From Candidatus Sulfuricurvum sp. RIFRC-1 (lineage in GTDB: Bacteria > Campylobacterota > Campylobacteria > Campylobacterales > Sulfurimonadaceae): 64,000 nucleotides of DNA. Every line of letters begins with the position of its first letter. Positions within the stretch are counted from its first letter, which is position 1. Shown one piece after another: positions 17,315-25,256 of this stretch. The notes below the pieces were generated by a model that saw only the letters and a list, made by a program, of their open reading frames with translations, searched no databases and was not told where the DNA came from. The stretch spans positions 2,080,001 to 2,144,000 of the forward strand of contig NC_020505.1 of the NCBI RefSeq assembly GCF_000310245.1, in the 5' to 3' direction. A program made the translations under genes and the position numbers.

Positions 17315-18063
17315 CGGGTGGCGGGAAGCTGTGCTATGTATTCTCGAATCTCGCGGATACGTTCATCATCGGCCGGATGGGTCGAGAGAAATGCGGGCGG
17401 CTTTTGAGAACTTTTCGATAAACGCCCCATATTTTCCCAAAACTTGAGCGCTTGGGCGGGATTATAACCCGCTTTGTACATCAAATACACCCCGATTTGA
17501 TCGGCTTCATGCTCGAATTTCCGGCTGTAAGGGAGGATAAGTCCCACTTGGGAAGTTACTCCGTACGCTTGAGCGTAGAGGTTTTGGTATTGTGCGGGAA
17601 CATTTAACGCTGCGGCTAATACCTGTGCACCGATATTGCTCGCACTTTGCATCGACATTCTCTCTGCCCCATGGCGGGCAAGTGCATGGGCTATCTCATG
17701 TCCCATCACGGTAGCGATTTGATCGTCGTTTTCGGTAATTTTCAAAATCCCCGTGTAAAAAAAGACTTTCCCTCCCGGCAGACAAAAAGCATTAGGCGTA
17801 TCATCTTGGATCACGGTAAATTCCCAGGCAAAATCACTCCGTCCGCTTACCGCAGCGATTTTCTCACCGATTCGTTTTACCCGCTCTTGGAGTTTTTTAT
17901 CGGTACTGATTTTAGAGGTTTCTACGACTTTCTTTGCCTCGGTAGCACCCAAAGCCATCTCTTGATCGGGAGAGATCATCATAAACTGGGTACGGTTGGT
18001 CACCGGTGTTTTGATACATCCGACCAACAATAATCCTACAAGTACTGTGGATAGTAATTTCAT
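17311..18063 (-). CDS. M48 family metallopeptidase, lipoprotein
   Basis: 250-aa zinc peptidase. The N-terminus is a lipoprotein signal (LLSTVLVGLLLVGC with Cys 16 as lipidation site), so it should be anchored in the periplasm. The HExxH motif is in MGHEIAHALARHG and the third zinc ligand lies in KFEHEADQIGVYLM. This is the Oma1/LoiP/BepA-like group that degrades misfolded outer-membrane or lipoprotein substrates. It is the middle gene of a minus-strand run maf - M48 - bioF - ABC - PBP1A. Confidence 0.9.
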   Translation of the reverse strand: MKLLSTVLVGLLLVGCIKTPVTNRTQFMMISPDQEMALGATEAKKVVETSKISTDKKLQERVKRIGEKIAAVSGRSDFAWEFTVIQDDTPNAFCLPGGKVFFYTGILKITENDDQIATVMGHEIAHALARHGAERMSMQSASNIGAQVLAAALNVPAQYQNLYAQAYGVTSQVGLILPYSRKFEHEADQIGVYLMYKAGYNPAQALKFWENMGRLSKSSQKPPAFLSTHPADDERIREIREYIAQLPATR

Positions 18064-18072
18064 CGCATCCTC

Positions 18073-18618
18073 CTATAGAAACGCTCTTAAGACTTCAACC
18101 GACAATCCCATTGCCGTACTCTCGAAGCCTCGAACTTCACGAATATAAGGTTTACAGAATCCCTCCACCATACACGCTCCCGCCTTACCTCGCCACTCAC
18201 CACTGTGCAGATATTCCTCAATTTTTTGGGAGTCAAAAACATCAAAAAAATAGTGGGTCGAAGAGATATCCACTAATTCTAAACGGGGAGTTTTATAGAT
18301 CATACAGGTAATAATAGCGACATCCGAACCGCTTTGCATCTCTAAGATCGCTCTCGCATCCGCTTCGTCTTTGGCTTTGCGCAAAATCTTGCCGTGTGCC
18401 GTTACAACCGTATCGGCGACAAGGAGAGGATAATCATTACAACCGAACTTTTCTAAATTAACGCGGTATTTTCCGAGTGTCGCTTGGTAAACAAAGTTTT
18501 TAGGAGAGGAGGCGAGTATAGAGTCTTCATCAAAATCGACTGACTCTTGAAGAAACGGAATACCTGCCGCTCTTAGAAGTTCAGCGCGGGTAATCGAAGA
18601 AGAGGCAAGACGAACCAT
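18073..18618 (-). CDS. maf: Maf family nucleotide pyrophosphatase
   Basis: 181-aa Maf/HAM1-fold pyrophosphatase that hydrolyses non-canonical or normal nucleoside triphosphates (house cleaning). It begins MVRLASSSITRAELLRAAG, the typical substrate-binding S-x-x-R loop, and has VADTVV with the catalytic Asp. The later GKAGACMVEG matches the family's GKAGxYxIQG element, with Cys instead of Tyr. It lies ten bases upstream of the M48 gene. The 65 nt before the next gene hold two palindromic repeat units. Confidence 0.88.
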   Translation of the reverse strand: MVRLASSSITRAELLRAAGIPFLQESVDFDEDSILASSPKNFVYQATLGKYRVNLEKFGCNDYPLLVADTVVTAHGKILRKAKDEADARAILEMQSGSDVAIITCMIYKTPRLELVDISSTHYFFDVFDSQKIEEYLHSGEWRGKAGACMVEGFCKPYIREVRGFESTAMGLSVEVLRAFL

Positions 18619-18629
18619 TAAATCCCTTT

Positions 18630-18682
18630 GTCATCCTGAACTTGATTCAGGATCTAAGATTGCGGATCAAGTCCGCAATGAC
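18630..18682. repeat. two inverted GTCAT-type palindromic repeat units
   Basis: Unit 18630-18654 reads GTCATCCTGAACTTGATTCA then GGATC. Unit 18658-18682 is in the opposite orientation (its reverse complement starts GTCATTGCGGACTTGATCCG). Each has an internal imperfect palindrome around CTTGAT. The pair fills the gap between maf and the membrane-protein gene. Confidence 0.7.
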
Positions 18683-18683
18683 G

Positions 18684-19220
18684 TTAATACGCATTTCTTA
18701 ATACAACACCGATAAAGATAGCGGTAATACCCAACACGATATTCACCGGAACCATATATTGTGCGATAAGAGCGAGCATCTCTTTGGCTTTTTCGAGATT
18801 TCCCTCTTTGAGTGCTGTTTCTGCTTTAGCTCGACGCCACATCATAGCACCCAAATTCAACGCCATAATAAGCCAAATCGCCTCTTTGATATGAATCGTA
18901 TTATACAAACTCATCGCATATTCATCAATCACATTCCCCATTGGGTCCATCGCTGCGGCACGGAATCCGAGTCCTACCGCCATTAGCACTGCAGTTACGA
19001 TTAAAACAATCACGAACGGCGTCACAATCGCAAAAAGACGTTTCAACGTATGGGCTGCACGTTCTAGTCGTAGTTTCGGATCACTAATGAGCGCAAGCGA
19101 TTGGTGAGTCGCAAAACGGATCGCAATCATCCCACCTACCCAAACGACCGCACTGATAACGTGTAAAAAAACGATCAATGTACGATGATGTGCAAATGTT
19201 TCGACTAAAAACTCTTTCAT
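18684..19220 (-). CDS. CopD-like integral membrane protein
   Basis: 178-aa protein with four predicted membrane helices. The first contains VFLHVISAVVWVGGMIAIRF; His and Trp at such positions resemble CopD/DUF2269-like membrane proteins that may bind haem or copper. Two further His residues occur near TIHIKEAIW and in the N-terminal AHHRT. Its ATG overlaps the alaS stop by one base, so it is the second gene of an alaS unit. Function unknown. Confidence 0.6.
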   Translation of the reverse strand: MKEFLVETFAHHRTLIVFLHVISAVVWVGGMIAIRFATHQSLALISDPKLRLERAAHTLKRLFAIVTPFVIVLIVTAVLMAVGLGFRAAAMDPMGNVIDEYAMSLYNTIHIKEAIWLIMALNLGAMMWRRAKAETALKEGNLEKAKEMLALIAQYMVPVNIVLGITAIFIGVVLRNAY

Positions 19221-21772
19221 TATGAGAGTTCCTTCGTTACATACGCCAATGCCGCCTCTTTGGCCTCTGTGAGTTTAGAAGCGTCTTTTCCCCCCGCTTG
19301 AGCGAAATCAGGACGTCCGCCGCCACCGCCGCCGAGGATCGGTGCGATGGTTTTGATCCAATCACCTGCTTTAACAGTCGTGTTTTTGGCACCTGCTGCG
19401 AGGAGGACTTTATCGTCTTTGATTTGGAAAAGGATCACCGCAACCGATTCATGCGCATTTTTAAACTCATCAATCCGCTCTTTGATATCGCCTGCCGTGA
19501 GTTCGGCAACAACAACTACGGTATTGCCCATCATACTCACGGAGAGTTCTTCTTTAGTGCTTGACGCCAATACCGACATCTCAGACTTGAGCGTTTTAAC
19601 CTGCTCTTTAAGACGCTCAATCCCTGCTAATACATCGCGGTTTTTAACCGATGCTTCTACTTCTTCGAGTAAATGTCGATTCGCTTTAAAGAGGTTGTAA
19701 GCGGCATTTCCGCACACTGCTTCGATACGACGAACACCTGCACTGACACCGCTCTCTTTTACGATGACAAACGTCCCGATGGTTGCCGTGTTATCGACGT
19801 GGATACCGCCGCAGAACTCGACCGATGCCGTTCCGAAATTGACGACGCGTACCGTATCGCCGTATTTTTCACCGAATTGCGCTTTCGCCCCGCTTTTTTT
19901 CGCTTCGTCGATGCTCATTTCACGGGTCATCCCTTCCAATGCATGGAAGATATGATAGTTCACCCGCTCTTCGACGAAAGCGATCTCCTCGTGAGACATC
20001 GCTTTAGGGTGTGAAAAGTCGAAACGGAGACGGTTATGCTCAACCAATGATCCTGCTTGAGAGATATGTTCCCCCAACTGCTCATACAATGCCGCGTGCA
20101 ACAAGTGGGTTGCCGAGTGGTGTTTCGCGACCTCGTTACGTGATGGATCGACAATCGCTTCAACGCTCTCACCGACACTGAGGGTCGCTTTGGTCTCGAT
20201 GTGTGAAAGATTCAACCCGTGGAATTTTTTTGTTTCGGTTACAACCGCTTTCTCTCCGAGAGTTCCGATATCGCCGCTTTGTCCACCGCTCTCCGCATAA
20301 AACGGAGTCTCTTCGAGGAGTACCCATCCGCTCTGGTGAGCGTGCAACTGATCAACTCTCTCAAAATTCTCACCCAAAAGGGCTTGGATTTTTACCGGTG
20401 CTTTCGTATACGCGTATCCGATAAAGGAGTTGACACCGAACGTCTCAAGAAGGGTTTTAAAATCCCCCTCGACGTGTGCGTCACCTGAGCCTTTCCATGC
20501 CGCTTTTGCCCGTTTGCGCTGTTCTAACATCAGTGTTTCAAACGTCTCAACATCGAGGGCGAGATGTTTCTCTTTCAACATATCCTCAGTCAAATCGAGA
20601 GGGAATCCGAACGTATCGTAGAGTTTAAACGCCACTTCACCGCTAAAGGTCTCTTTGGTATTTTTCAACTCTTCATTAAAGAGTTCGATCCCCGACTGAA
20701 TCGTTTTGAAAAAGCGCTCCTCTTCGAGCATGATTTGCTCTTTTAGAACACTTAGTTTTTCGACGATATACGGATATTGTTTCCCCATCAATTCGGCGAC
20801 GGTGTCGGCAACCTCAAACATAAACGGTTTGGTAAATCCGAGCAAGTAACCGTGACGAACCGCACGACGCAAGATTCGGCGAAGAACGTATCCCCGCCCT
20901 TCATTCGAAAAGTTTGTCCCCTGCGCGAGGAGGAAAGTAGCCGTACGGATATGATCGGCGATAACACGGTACGACGCACCGCTTGCATAGGTATAGGGTT
21001 TACCGATAAGGGCTTCAACTTTACGGATAATCGGCATAAAGAGGGTTGAATCGTAGTTGCTGAGTGCCCCCTCGAGTACCGCCGTGGCACGTTCCAATCC
21101 CATCCCCGTATCGATAGAGGGTTTCGGAAGCGGTTTCAACTCACCCTTAGCGTTTCGCTCATACTGCATAAATACGAGGTTCCAGATTTCGAGGAATCGG
21201 TCACCGTCTCCCCCCATATAATCCTCAGGGCCGTTGAAATGTTCCGCACCCTGATCGACAAAAATCTCCGAACACGGTCCGCACGGTCCGGTATCTCCCA
21301 TCTGCCAAAAGTTGTCTTTATCTCCCAAACGCATAATGCGGTTGGCGGAAATGTGTTTTTTCCAGATTTCTTCGGCTTCATCATCGCTCTCATGGACGGT
21401 TACCCAGAGTTTATCAACAGGGAGTTTCATCACTTCCGTCACAAACTCCCATGCATGGGCAATCGCTTCCTCTTTGAAATAATCGCCGAAACTGAAGTTC
21501 CCGAGCATCTCGAAAAACGTGTGGTGACGCGCCGTATGACCGACATTTTCTAAGTCATTATGCTTGCCCCCGGCACGGATACAGGTTTGGGCGCTGGTCG
21601 CACGCGGATTGGCAGGGATAGGGATATCGCCCGTAAAAATAGACTTAAACGGAACCATACCGGCATTCGTAAAAAGGAGGGTTGCATCATCGGGTACGAG
21701 GGGAGAACTCGGAACCCGTGCGTGTTGTTTTGATTCAAAAAAGGCCAAAAAGGCTTCGCGGACATCCATCAT
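19220..21772 (-). CDS. alaS: alanyl-tRNA synthetase
   Basis: 850-aa class II synthetase that charges tRNA-Ala. Seen in order: catalytic domain ([39 protein letters not shown]), tRNA-recognition domain, editing domain with the zinc ligands HSATHLLHA and CGGIHVDN, and a C-terminal DHHA1 domain ending [17 protein letters not shown]. The length is normal for bacteria. The start is one of two adjacent ATGs (21772 or 21769). A minus-strand TATAAT lies at 21805-21810. Confidence 0.98.
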   Translation of the reverse strand: MMDVREAFLAFFESKQHARVPSSPLVPDDATLLFTNAGMVPFKSIFTGDIPIPANPRATSAQTCIRAGGKHNDLENVGHTARHHTFFEMLGNFSFGDYFKEEAIAHAWEFVTEVMKLPVDKLWVTVHESDDEAEEIWKKHISANRIMRLGDKDNFWQMGDTGPCGPCSEIFVDQGAEHFNGPEDYMGGDGDRFLEIWNLVFMQYERNAKGELKPLPKPSIDTGMGLERATAVLEGALSNYDSTLFMPIIRKVEALIGKPYTYASGASYRVIADHIRTATFLLAQGTNFSNEGRGYVLRRILRRAVRHGYLLGFTKPFMFEVADTVAELMGKQYPYIVEKLSVLKEQIMLEEERFFKTIQSGIELFNEELKNTKETFSGEVAFKLYDTFGFPLDLTEDMLKEKHLALDVETFETLMLEQRKRAKAAWKGSGDAHVEGDFKTLLETFGVNSFIGYAYTKAPVKIQALLGENFERVDQLHAHQSGWVLLEETPFYAESGGQSGDIGTLGEKAVVTETKKFHGLNLSHIETKATLSVGESVEAIVDPSRNEVAKHHSATHLLHAALYEQLGEHISQAGSLVEHNRLRFDFSHPKAMSHEEIAFVEERVNYHIFHALEGMTREMSIDEAKKSGAKAQFGEKYGDTVRVVNFGTASVEFCGGIHVDNTATIGTFVIVKESGVSAGVRRIEAVCGNAAYNLFKANRHLLEEVEASVKNRDVLAGIERLKEQVKTLKSEMSVLASSTKEELSVSMMGNTVVVVAELTAGDIKERIDEFKNAHESVAVILFQIKDDKVLLAAGAKNTTVKAGDWIKTIAPILGGGGGGRPDFAQAGGKDASKLTEAKEAALAYVTKELS

Positions 21773-21804
21773 GGTTTACTCACAGTATTGGTAAAAATTG
21801 CGCG

Positions 21805-21810
21805 ATTATA
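21805..21810 (-). promoter_or_regulatory. -10 box TATAAT upstream of alaS
   Basis: On the minus strand the sequence is CGCTATAATCGCGC, 33 nt before the alaS start. It carries the GCTATAAT form seen elsewhere in this window. No T-box-like leader is present; the distance is too short. Confidence 0.55.
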
Positions 21811-21842
21811 GCGAAGATGGGGTAAAAGGAGAATTAGAGTTT

Positions 21843-22076
21843 CTATACAGCTTTTTCGTAAAGTCGTTCGGGTGCGATGTCTACTTCTCCATCCCAGACT
21901 AATGTTCCGTAATCAATTGAGAATCTTTTAAAATAATCGATGTGACCAAAATTAGCAAACACCCCACCGCGTTTGGTATACTCACTCAAATCAACAATTC
22001 CGTGTTTACCATCTTCGAATGTCATATCGATTTTGTAATCGTGCAAATAATGGGCATCGACAACGGTATATTTCAT
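21843..22076 (-). CDS. DUF2442 family protein
   Basis: 77-aa protein (MKYTVVDAHYLHDYKIDMTF..., ending LVWDGEVDIAPERLYEKAV), a close match to the DUF2442 pattern: strand-rich N-terminus, the D-L-S in VDLSEYTKRGG, and W-x-x-x-x-D-I-x-P-E near the end. It lies eleven bases after the DUF4160 gene on the same strand. DUF4160-DUF2442 pairs are common and behave like small toxin-antitoxin-type modules by gene arrangement, although activity is not established. Confidence 0.8.
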   Translation of the reverse strand: MKYTVVDAHYLHDYKIDMTFEDGKHGIVDLSEYTKRGGVFANFGHIDYFKRFSIDYGTLVWDGEVDIAPERLYEKAV

Positions 22077-22087
22077 TTTACTACTCC

Positions 22088-22348
22088 TTATTTCAAGGGT
22101 TCAATTTTTTCTGGTCTTTGATCGTTTTGAGCTAATTCCCAATCTCTAGCCAGCTCGTCTTTATGCGCTAACGCCCATTCGACGATCAATCCTGCCGCTT
22201 TGGGCGGGAGTTTCCCCTCGGTAATCGCTAAATCGGCGATTCGTATTACCGCATTATACTCATTGTATTCTACATGAAAATGGGGTGGATTATGCTCATC
22301 ATAAAACATCATCACCCGTATTCCATAAAATCGGCTAATTTCAGGCAT
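22088..22348 (-). CDS. DUF4160 family protein
   Basis: 86-aa protein with the DUF4160 signature: PEISRFYGIRVMMFYDEHNPPHFHVEY, in which the HNPPHFHV part is highly characteristic, and a C-terminal PxKAAGLIVEWALAHKDEL. I chose ATG 22348 because AGGGAG lies six bases upstream; an in-frame TTG at 22354 is too close to it. It is the first gene of the pair with DUF2442. The His-rich motif suggests nucleic acid or metal binding, but no activity is known to me. Confidence 0.82.
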   Translation of the reverse strand: MPEISRFYGIRVMMFYDEHNPPHFHVEYNEYNAVIRIADLAITEGKLPPKAAGLIVEWALAHKDELARDWELAQNDQRPEKIEPLK

Positions 22349-22408
22349 CGTCAACTCCCTTTTTATCAGTCATTGTAACGATGTGCTATCTGTAGATGAA
22401 ATTATATT

Positions 22409-22460
22409 GCATTTTGAAATAAATTAAAAAAATGAAGATTGAATACATGACCCCTATTCT
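22409..22460. repeat. direct repeat copy A
   Basis: GCATTTTGA, an A-rich stretch and the core AAGATTGAATA...ACCCCTATTC (22435-22459) recur at 22791-22847. The two copies bracket the single DUF2442 gene at 22516-22746. Confidence 0.6.
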
Positions 22461-22515
22461 GAAACAATGACAAATGAAAATATTGAAACTTTTAAAAATG
22501 CTTGGGAGGCACACT

Positions 22516-22746
22516 TTGGAAACTGAAATCACCAACATTTCCCCTAATGGCATATGGATTCTAACCGAGGGGAAAGAGCTGTTTATGTCTTTTGAAACTT
22601 TCCCGTGGTTTAAAGATGCTTCTGTAGCAAAAATCGGCAATGTCGAAACCTATGAGAACGGTCATCTTTATTGGCCTGATTTGGATATTGACCTCACCGT
22701 TGATATTATCGAACACCCTGAACGATTTCCGCTGATTGCGTCGTAA
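22516..22746 (+). CDS. second DUF2442 family protein, orphan
   Basis: 76-aa protein. It begins LETEITNISPNGIWILTEGKEL, has SFETFPWFKDASVAKIGNVE and ends WPDLDIDLTVDIIEHPERFP, which matches the longer DUF2442 subgroup. The TTG at 22516 is chosen because GGGAGG lies six bases upstream and the product has family length; an ATG at 22474 would add 14 unlikely residues. It is on the opposite strand to the DUF4160-DUF2442 pair and has no DUF4160 partner of its own. Two copies of a short repeat lie on either side, so it may have arrived as a small cassette. Confidence 0.75.
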   Translation: METEITNISPNGIWILTEGKELFMSFETFPWFKDASVAKIGNVETYENGHLYWPDLDIDLTVDIIEHPERFPLIAS

Positions 22747-22754
22747 ATTTTTTC

Positions 22755-22780
22755 GTCATTCCCAACTCGATTGGGAATCC
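22755..22780. repeat. GTCAT-type palindromic repeat unit
   Basis: GTCATTCCCAACTCGATTGG then GAATCC, an imperfect palindrome (TTCCCAA/TTGGGAA) of the same family as 18630-18682 and 25178-25249. Confidence 0.7.
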
Positions 22781-22790
22781 AGTTTTATTT

Positions 22791-22847
22791 GCATTTTGAT
22801 CTAAGAAAATAGAATAAAAAGTAAAGATTGAATAGCTAACCCTATTC
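22791..22847. repeat. direct repeat copy B
   Basis: Second copy of the element at 22409-22460: GCATTTTGA, A-rich middle, core AAGATTGAATAGCTAACCCT ATTC at 22824-22847. It ends at the 3' end of the receiver gene. Confidence 0.6.
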
Positions 22848-23304
22848 ACCTATTACTTTCAAGTGTTTTTTCTAATATACAAAGCATTTTAAGTATTGTT
22901 TGAGTTTTCAAAGAAGGTTTATGTAAATAATACACATGATTTAGATTTAATACTTCAGATAGATGTGACTCTACAGAATGTGTTATTAAATATATAGGCA
23001 TATTTTCAATTTTTTTTCTGTATTCCTCATTTTTGACAGCCTCACCATTTCTGATTCTTTTGATTAATTCCGTGCCAGATATATCTGGTAGTATATTGTC
23101 AGTTATTAATGCATCATATGGGTATTCATTCATTTTATCTATCGCAACGGACACATGCTGTGCGACACCAACATGTTTAAAGAAGTTTTTTAATGTAGTT
23201 GAAAATAATTGTAAAGCTATCTCCTCATCATCAACTACTAACACAGAATATTTTTTTAAAGAATTTGCTAATGTAACAAGGTCTAAATTAATTTCGTCTG
23301 ACAT
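22846..23304 (-). CDS. stand-alone response-regulator receiver protein
   Basis: 152-aa single receiver domain with a short N-terminal extension. Phosphorylation residues are intact: acidic VVDDEE (D25-D26), phospho-acceptor D69 in LITDN, T108 in LITHS and K129 in LHKP. The stretch between strands 3 and 4 is longer and more charged (RNGEAVKNEEYRKKIEN) than in typical CheY-like proteins. No output domain and no kinase gene is nearby. It is the last gene of an AT-rich minus-strand operon and overlaps the upstream gene by 17 bases, so it is translated with it. Codon use is much more A/T-rich than in the flanking alaS and leuA. Confidence 0.8.
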   Translation of the reverse strand: MSDEINLDLVTLANSLKKYSVLVVDDEEIALQLFSTTLKNFFKHVGVAQHVSVAIDKMNEYPYDALITDNILPDISGTELIKRIRNGEAVKNEEYRKKIENMPIYLITHSVESHLSEVLNLNHVYYLHKPSLKTQTILKMLCILEKTLESNR

Positions 23305-23782
23305 CTCTATAGTCCCTGAGTCTATTTTGAAAGTCTGTTAATTCATCGCGGATAATTTTAATACTCTCTTTATCAGCTTTTTGAAGCTCGGATGGATAAT
23401 CTACATTTTTTAGCATATTTGTCAAAACAGGTTGAGATCGTAAAGATAAATTTTTTGCTTTATGAAATGGCTGAATTTCATCTTGAGATAAGTAACCACC
23501 ATACTCTTCATATGCTTTCACTAATCGTTCCGTAGATAAATTAATTTTTTCTATCACATGTTCTTTACTCATCGCATCTTCAAATGCTTCTAAAATAATT
23601 TGCAAAGAATCCTTCATTGATTGTATTGCAGATATTGCCTCTAAAATGGCCTTCAATGAATCACTTAAATGGGTAATTTTAGCCTGATATTTTGCTTTTT
23701 TTAGTTCAAAATGTGACTTAGCGAATAATGTAAGTAAAGTAACTGCTATTGTTAATAACGTTGTACTTAATAGACTTTCCAT
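23288..23782 (-). CDS. membrane-anchored helical protein, unknown function
   Basis: 164-aa protein. The first 20 residues (MESLLSTTLLTIAVTLLTLF) form a membrane anchor, followed by a charged segment (KSHFELKKAKYQAK) and a long helical, coiled-coil-like region (SLKAILEAISAIQSMKDSL and later helices). No catalytic motif is visible. ATG 23782 has GAAGG seven bases upstream. It is the middle gene of the operon with the HEPN-like and receiver genes. It could be the membrane-side partner or sensor of the set; this is inference from the order only. I do not recognise the family. Confidence 0.65.
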   Translation of the reverse strand: MESLLSTTLLTIAVTLLTLFAKSHFELKKAKYQAKITHLSDSLKAILEAISAIQSMKDSLQIILEAFEDAMSKEHVIEKINLSTERLVKAYEEYGGYLSQDEIQPFHKAKNLSLRSQPVLTNMLKNVDYPSELQKADKESIKIIRDELTDFQNRLRDYRDVRRN

Positions 23783-23815
23783 ATTATGACCTTCTATGAT
23801 AATGTTAAAAATAAA

Positions 23816-24991
23816 CTAATCAATTGTATGAATAACTACCCCAAAATCGGCTAAATGATCAGGCAATAAAATGCCTAAGATTCCATTTTTTTTATTTAAG
23901 CCAAGATCTCTTTTTTCTGACATAAGTTGAACTTGTTCTTTAATTTTATTATCAAGGCATGAATAAATATAATCAATAAATGTACTAACAATTAGTAACT
24001 CATCGTTAACATCTTTTAGTCCCGAAGCATTTATTGAAACGCCTATAGATTGTTGCCACATTGTTTCATATTTTTTAAATACTGGAACTTTATCATTAAA
24101 AAAAATTTCTGAAAATTTGAGTTTATTTAGAGCAATATTTCCATGAAGTAAATCATTTCTTCCATTTACAATGGAGTTGTATTTTTGACATGCATCATGC
24201 TTCCAATCAACTGGTTGAATAAAGCCAATACAATTTATATGCAATGACTGAACTCTCACATCTATATTAGATCGTACAAATGTATCAAATAAGCGAGCAT
24301 TATTTTTTATATCTGGTCGGCAAAGTACGAATATTAAGAAATTAATAAATGATTCTGCTAAGATAGGAATCATTACTTTCAAAGCCATTGAATATCCAAC
24401 AGCACGATTATATTTAACCATCATTTTAGAAAAATCATCAGCAAAAGTATTAAATGAATCAGCACCTTTTGGATTTGCTATTGCTTCATTCTCAGGATCT
24501 AAATCCAATGAATCAAGATCTATCTTTAGCTGATCTATTGCCTCTTTTATCTGTTTGTATGGATTAATGAACATATCCCAATCTTGTAGAATTTCTTTTC
24601 TGATTACTGACATTTTCTCGCCGTAATTCTGAAAATCCTGCTTGATATAAGAAATCAGTTGCTCTTTCTCGCAATGATCTAAATCCCAATTTCCAATAAA
24701 ATGTATTTCTGTTCTTAAATTAAGTCCTAAAATACAGATCATACCTTCACTGCAAGCTAATGTCCAATCCCAATGAATCAAATTGTCTGAATCATTCTTA
24801 CGCAATAAATTTTGTAATCCATTTGGAGAACCAAATTTAGCATATAGGTATAGATACAAATCTGCTGGCTTTATTTCATTTACAATTATCCATATACCGC
24901 CACCTTTTGGCAACAATCCACCGTGCTTTATTTCCATAATACACTTAGGCGCTATTGCTTGGCAATTATCAAAAGTGATTATTTTAAACAT
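23816..24991 (-). CDS. HEPN-motif protein, unknown family
   Basis: 391-aa protein I cannot assign to a named family. The N-terminal ~140 residues are mixed strand/helix (KHGGLLPKGGGIWIIVNEI). The second half is helical, with LAESFINFLIFVLCRPDIKN followed about 50 residues later by NGRNDLLHGN. The R-N-x-x-x-H motif (24160-24143) fits the HEPN ribonuclease pattern R-[N/D/H]-x(3-4)-H, and the preceding helix fits the first HEPN helix. ATG 24991 is preferred to an in-frame TTG at 25003; the ribosome binding site is weak. It is the first gene of a three-gene operon, 33 nt before the membrane protein. HEPN proteins are frequent in defence and toxin-antitoxin systems, but some are non-catalytic. Confidence 0.65.
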   Translation of the reverse strand: MFKIITFDNCQAIAPKCIMEIKHGGLLPKGGGIWIIVNEIKPADLYLYLYAKFGSPNGLQNLLRKNDSDNLIHWDWTLACSEGMICILGLNLRTEIHFIGNWDLDHCEKEQLISYIKQDFQNYGEKMSVIRKEILQDWDMFINPYKQIKEAIDQLKIDLDSLDLDPENEAIANPKGADSFNTFADDFSKMMVKYNRAVGYSMALKVMIPILAESFINFLIFVLCRPDIKNNARLFDTFVRSNIDVRVQSLHINCIGFIQPVDWKHDACQKYNSIVNGRNDLLHGNIALNKLKFSEIFFNDKVPVFKKYETMWQQSIGVSINASGLKDVNDELLIVSTFIDYIYSCLDNKIKEQVQLMSEKRDLGLNKKNGILGILLPDHLADFGVVIHTID

Positions 24992-25141
24992 TCGATTCTT
25001 CAATATATTTCATTAAATAAGACAACCATTTCAAAAATTTAATAATTCACTCATTTCAAAAGATGTTATTGGAATATTCTATGTTAGTTTGGCTTAAAGA
25101 TGTGTTCCACTTCAGAAAGGTGGAAAAAGAGGATCGAAGAG

Positions 25142-25249
25142 CGTTCATGGTTCGACAGGCTCACCTCGAACGGGGATGGATCCCCGGGTCAAGCCCGAGG
25201 ATGACGAAGATAAAAATAATCATAGATTCCGTATCGAGCACGGAATGAC
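25142..25249. repeat. block of three palindromic repeat units
   Basis: 25142-25172 is a copy of the CGTTCATGGTTCGACA unit of 9036-9066. 25178-25205 (GGATCCCCGGGTCAAGCCCG onward to ATGAC) and 25225-25249 (GATTCCGTATCGAGCACGGA onward to ATGAC) are GTCAT-type units in reverse orientation. The 253 nt between the HEPN gene and leuA contain nothing else recognisable. Confidence 0.7.
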
Positions 25250-25256
25250 GGAGGAG

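Noticed and set aside
22474-22746. ATG 22474 as start of the second DUF2442 protein
   Set aside because: The added residues (MKILKLLKMLGRHT) are untypical, and GGGAGG is ideally placed for TTG 22516.
25063-25248. 61-codon open frame between the HEPN gene and leuA
   Set aside because: It is mostly made of the palindromic repeat units and has no ribosome binding site; the same sequence recurs as noncoding repeats elsewhere.
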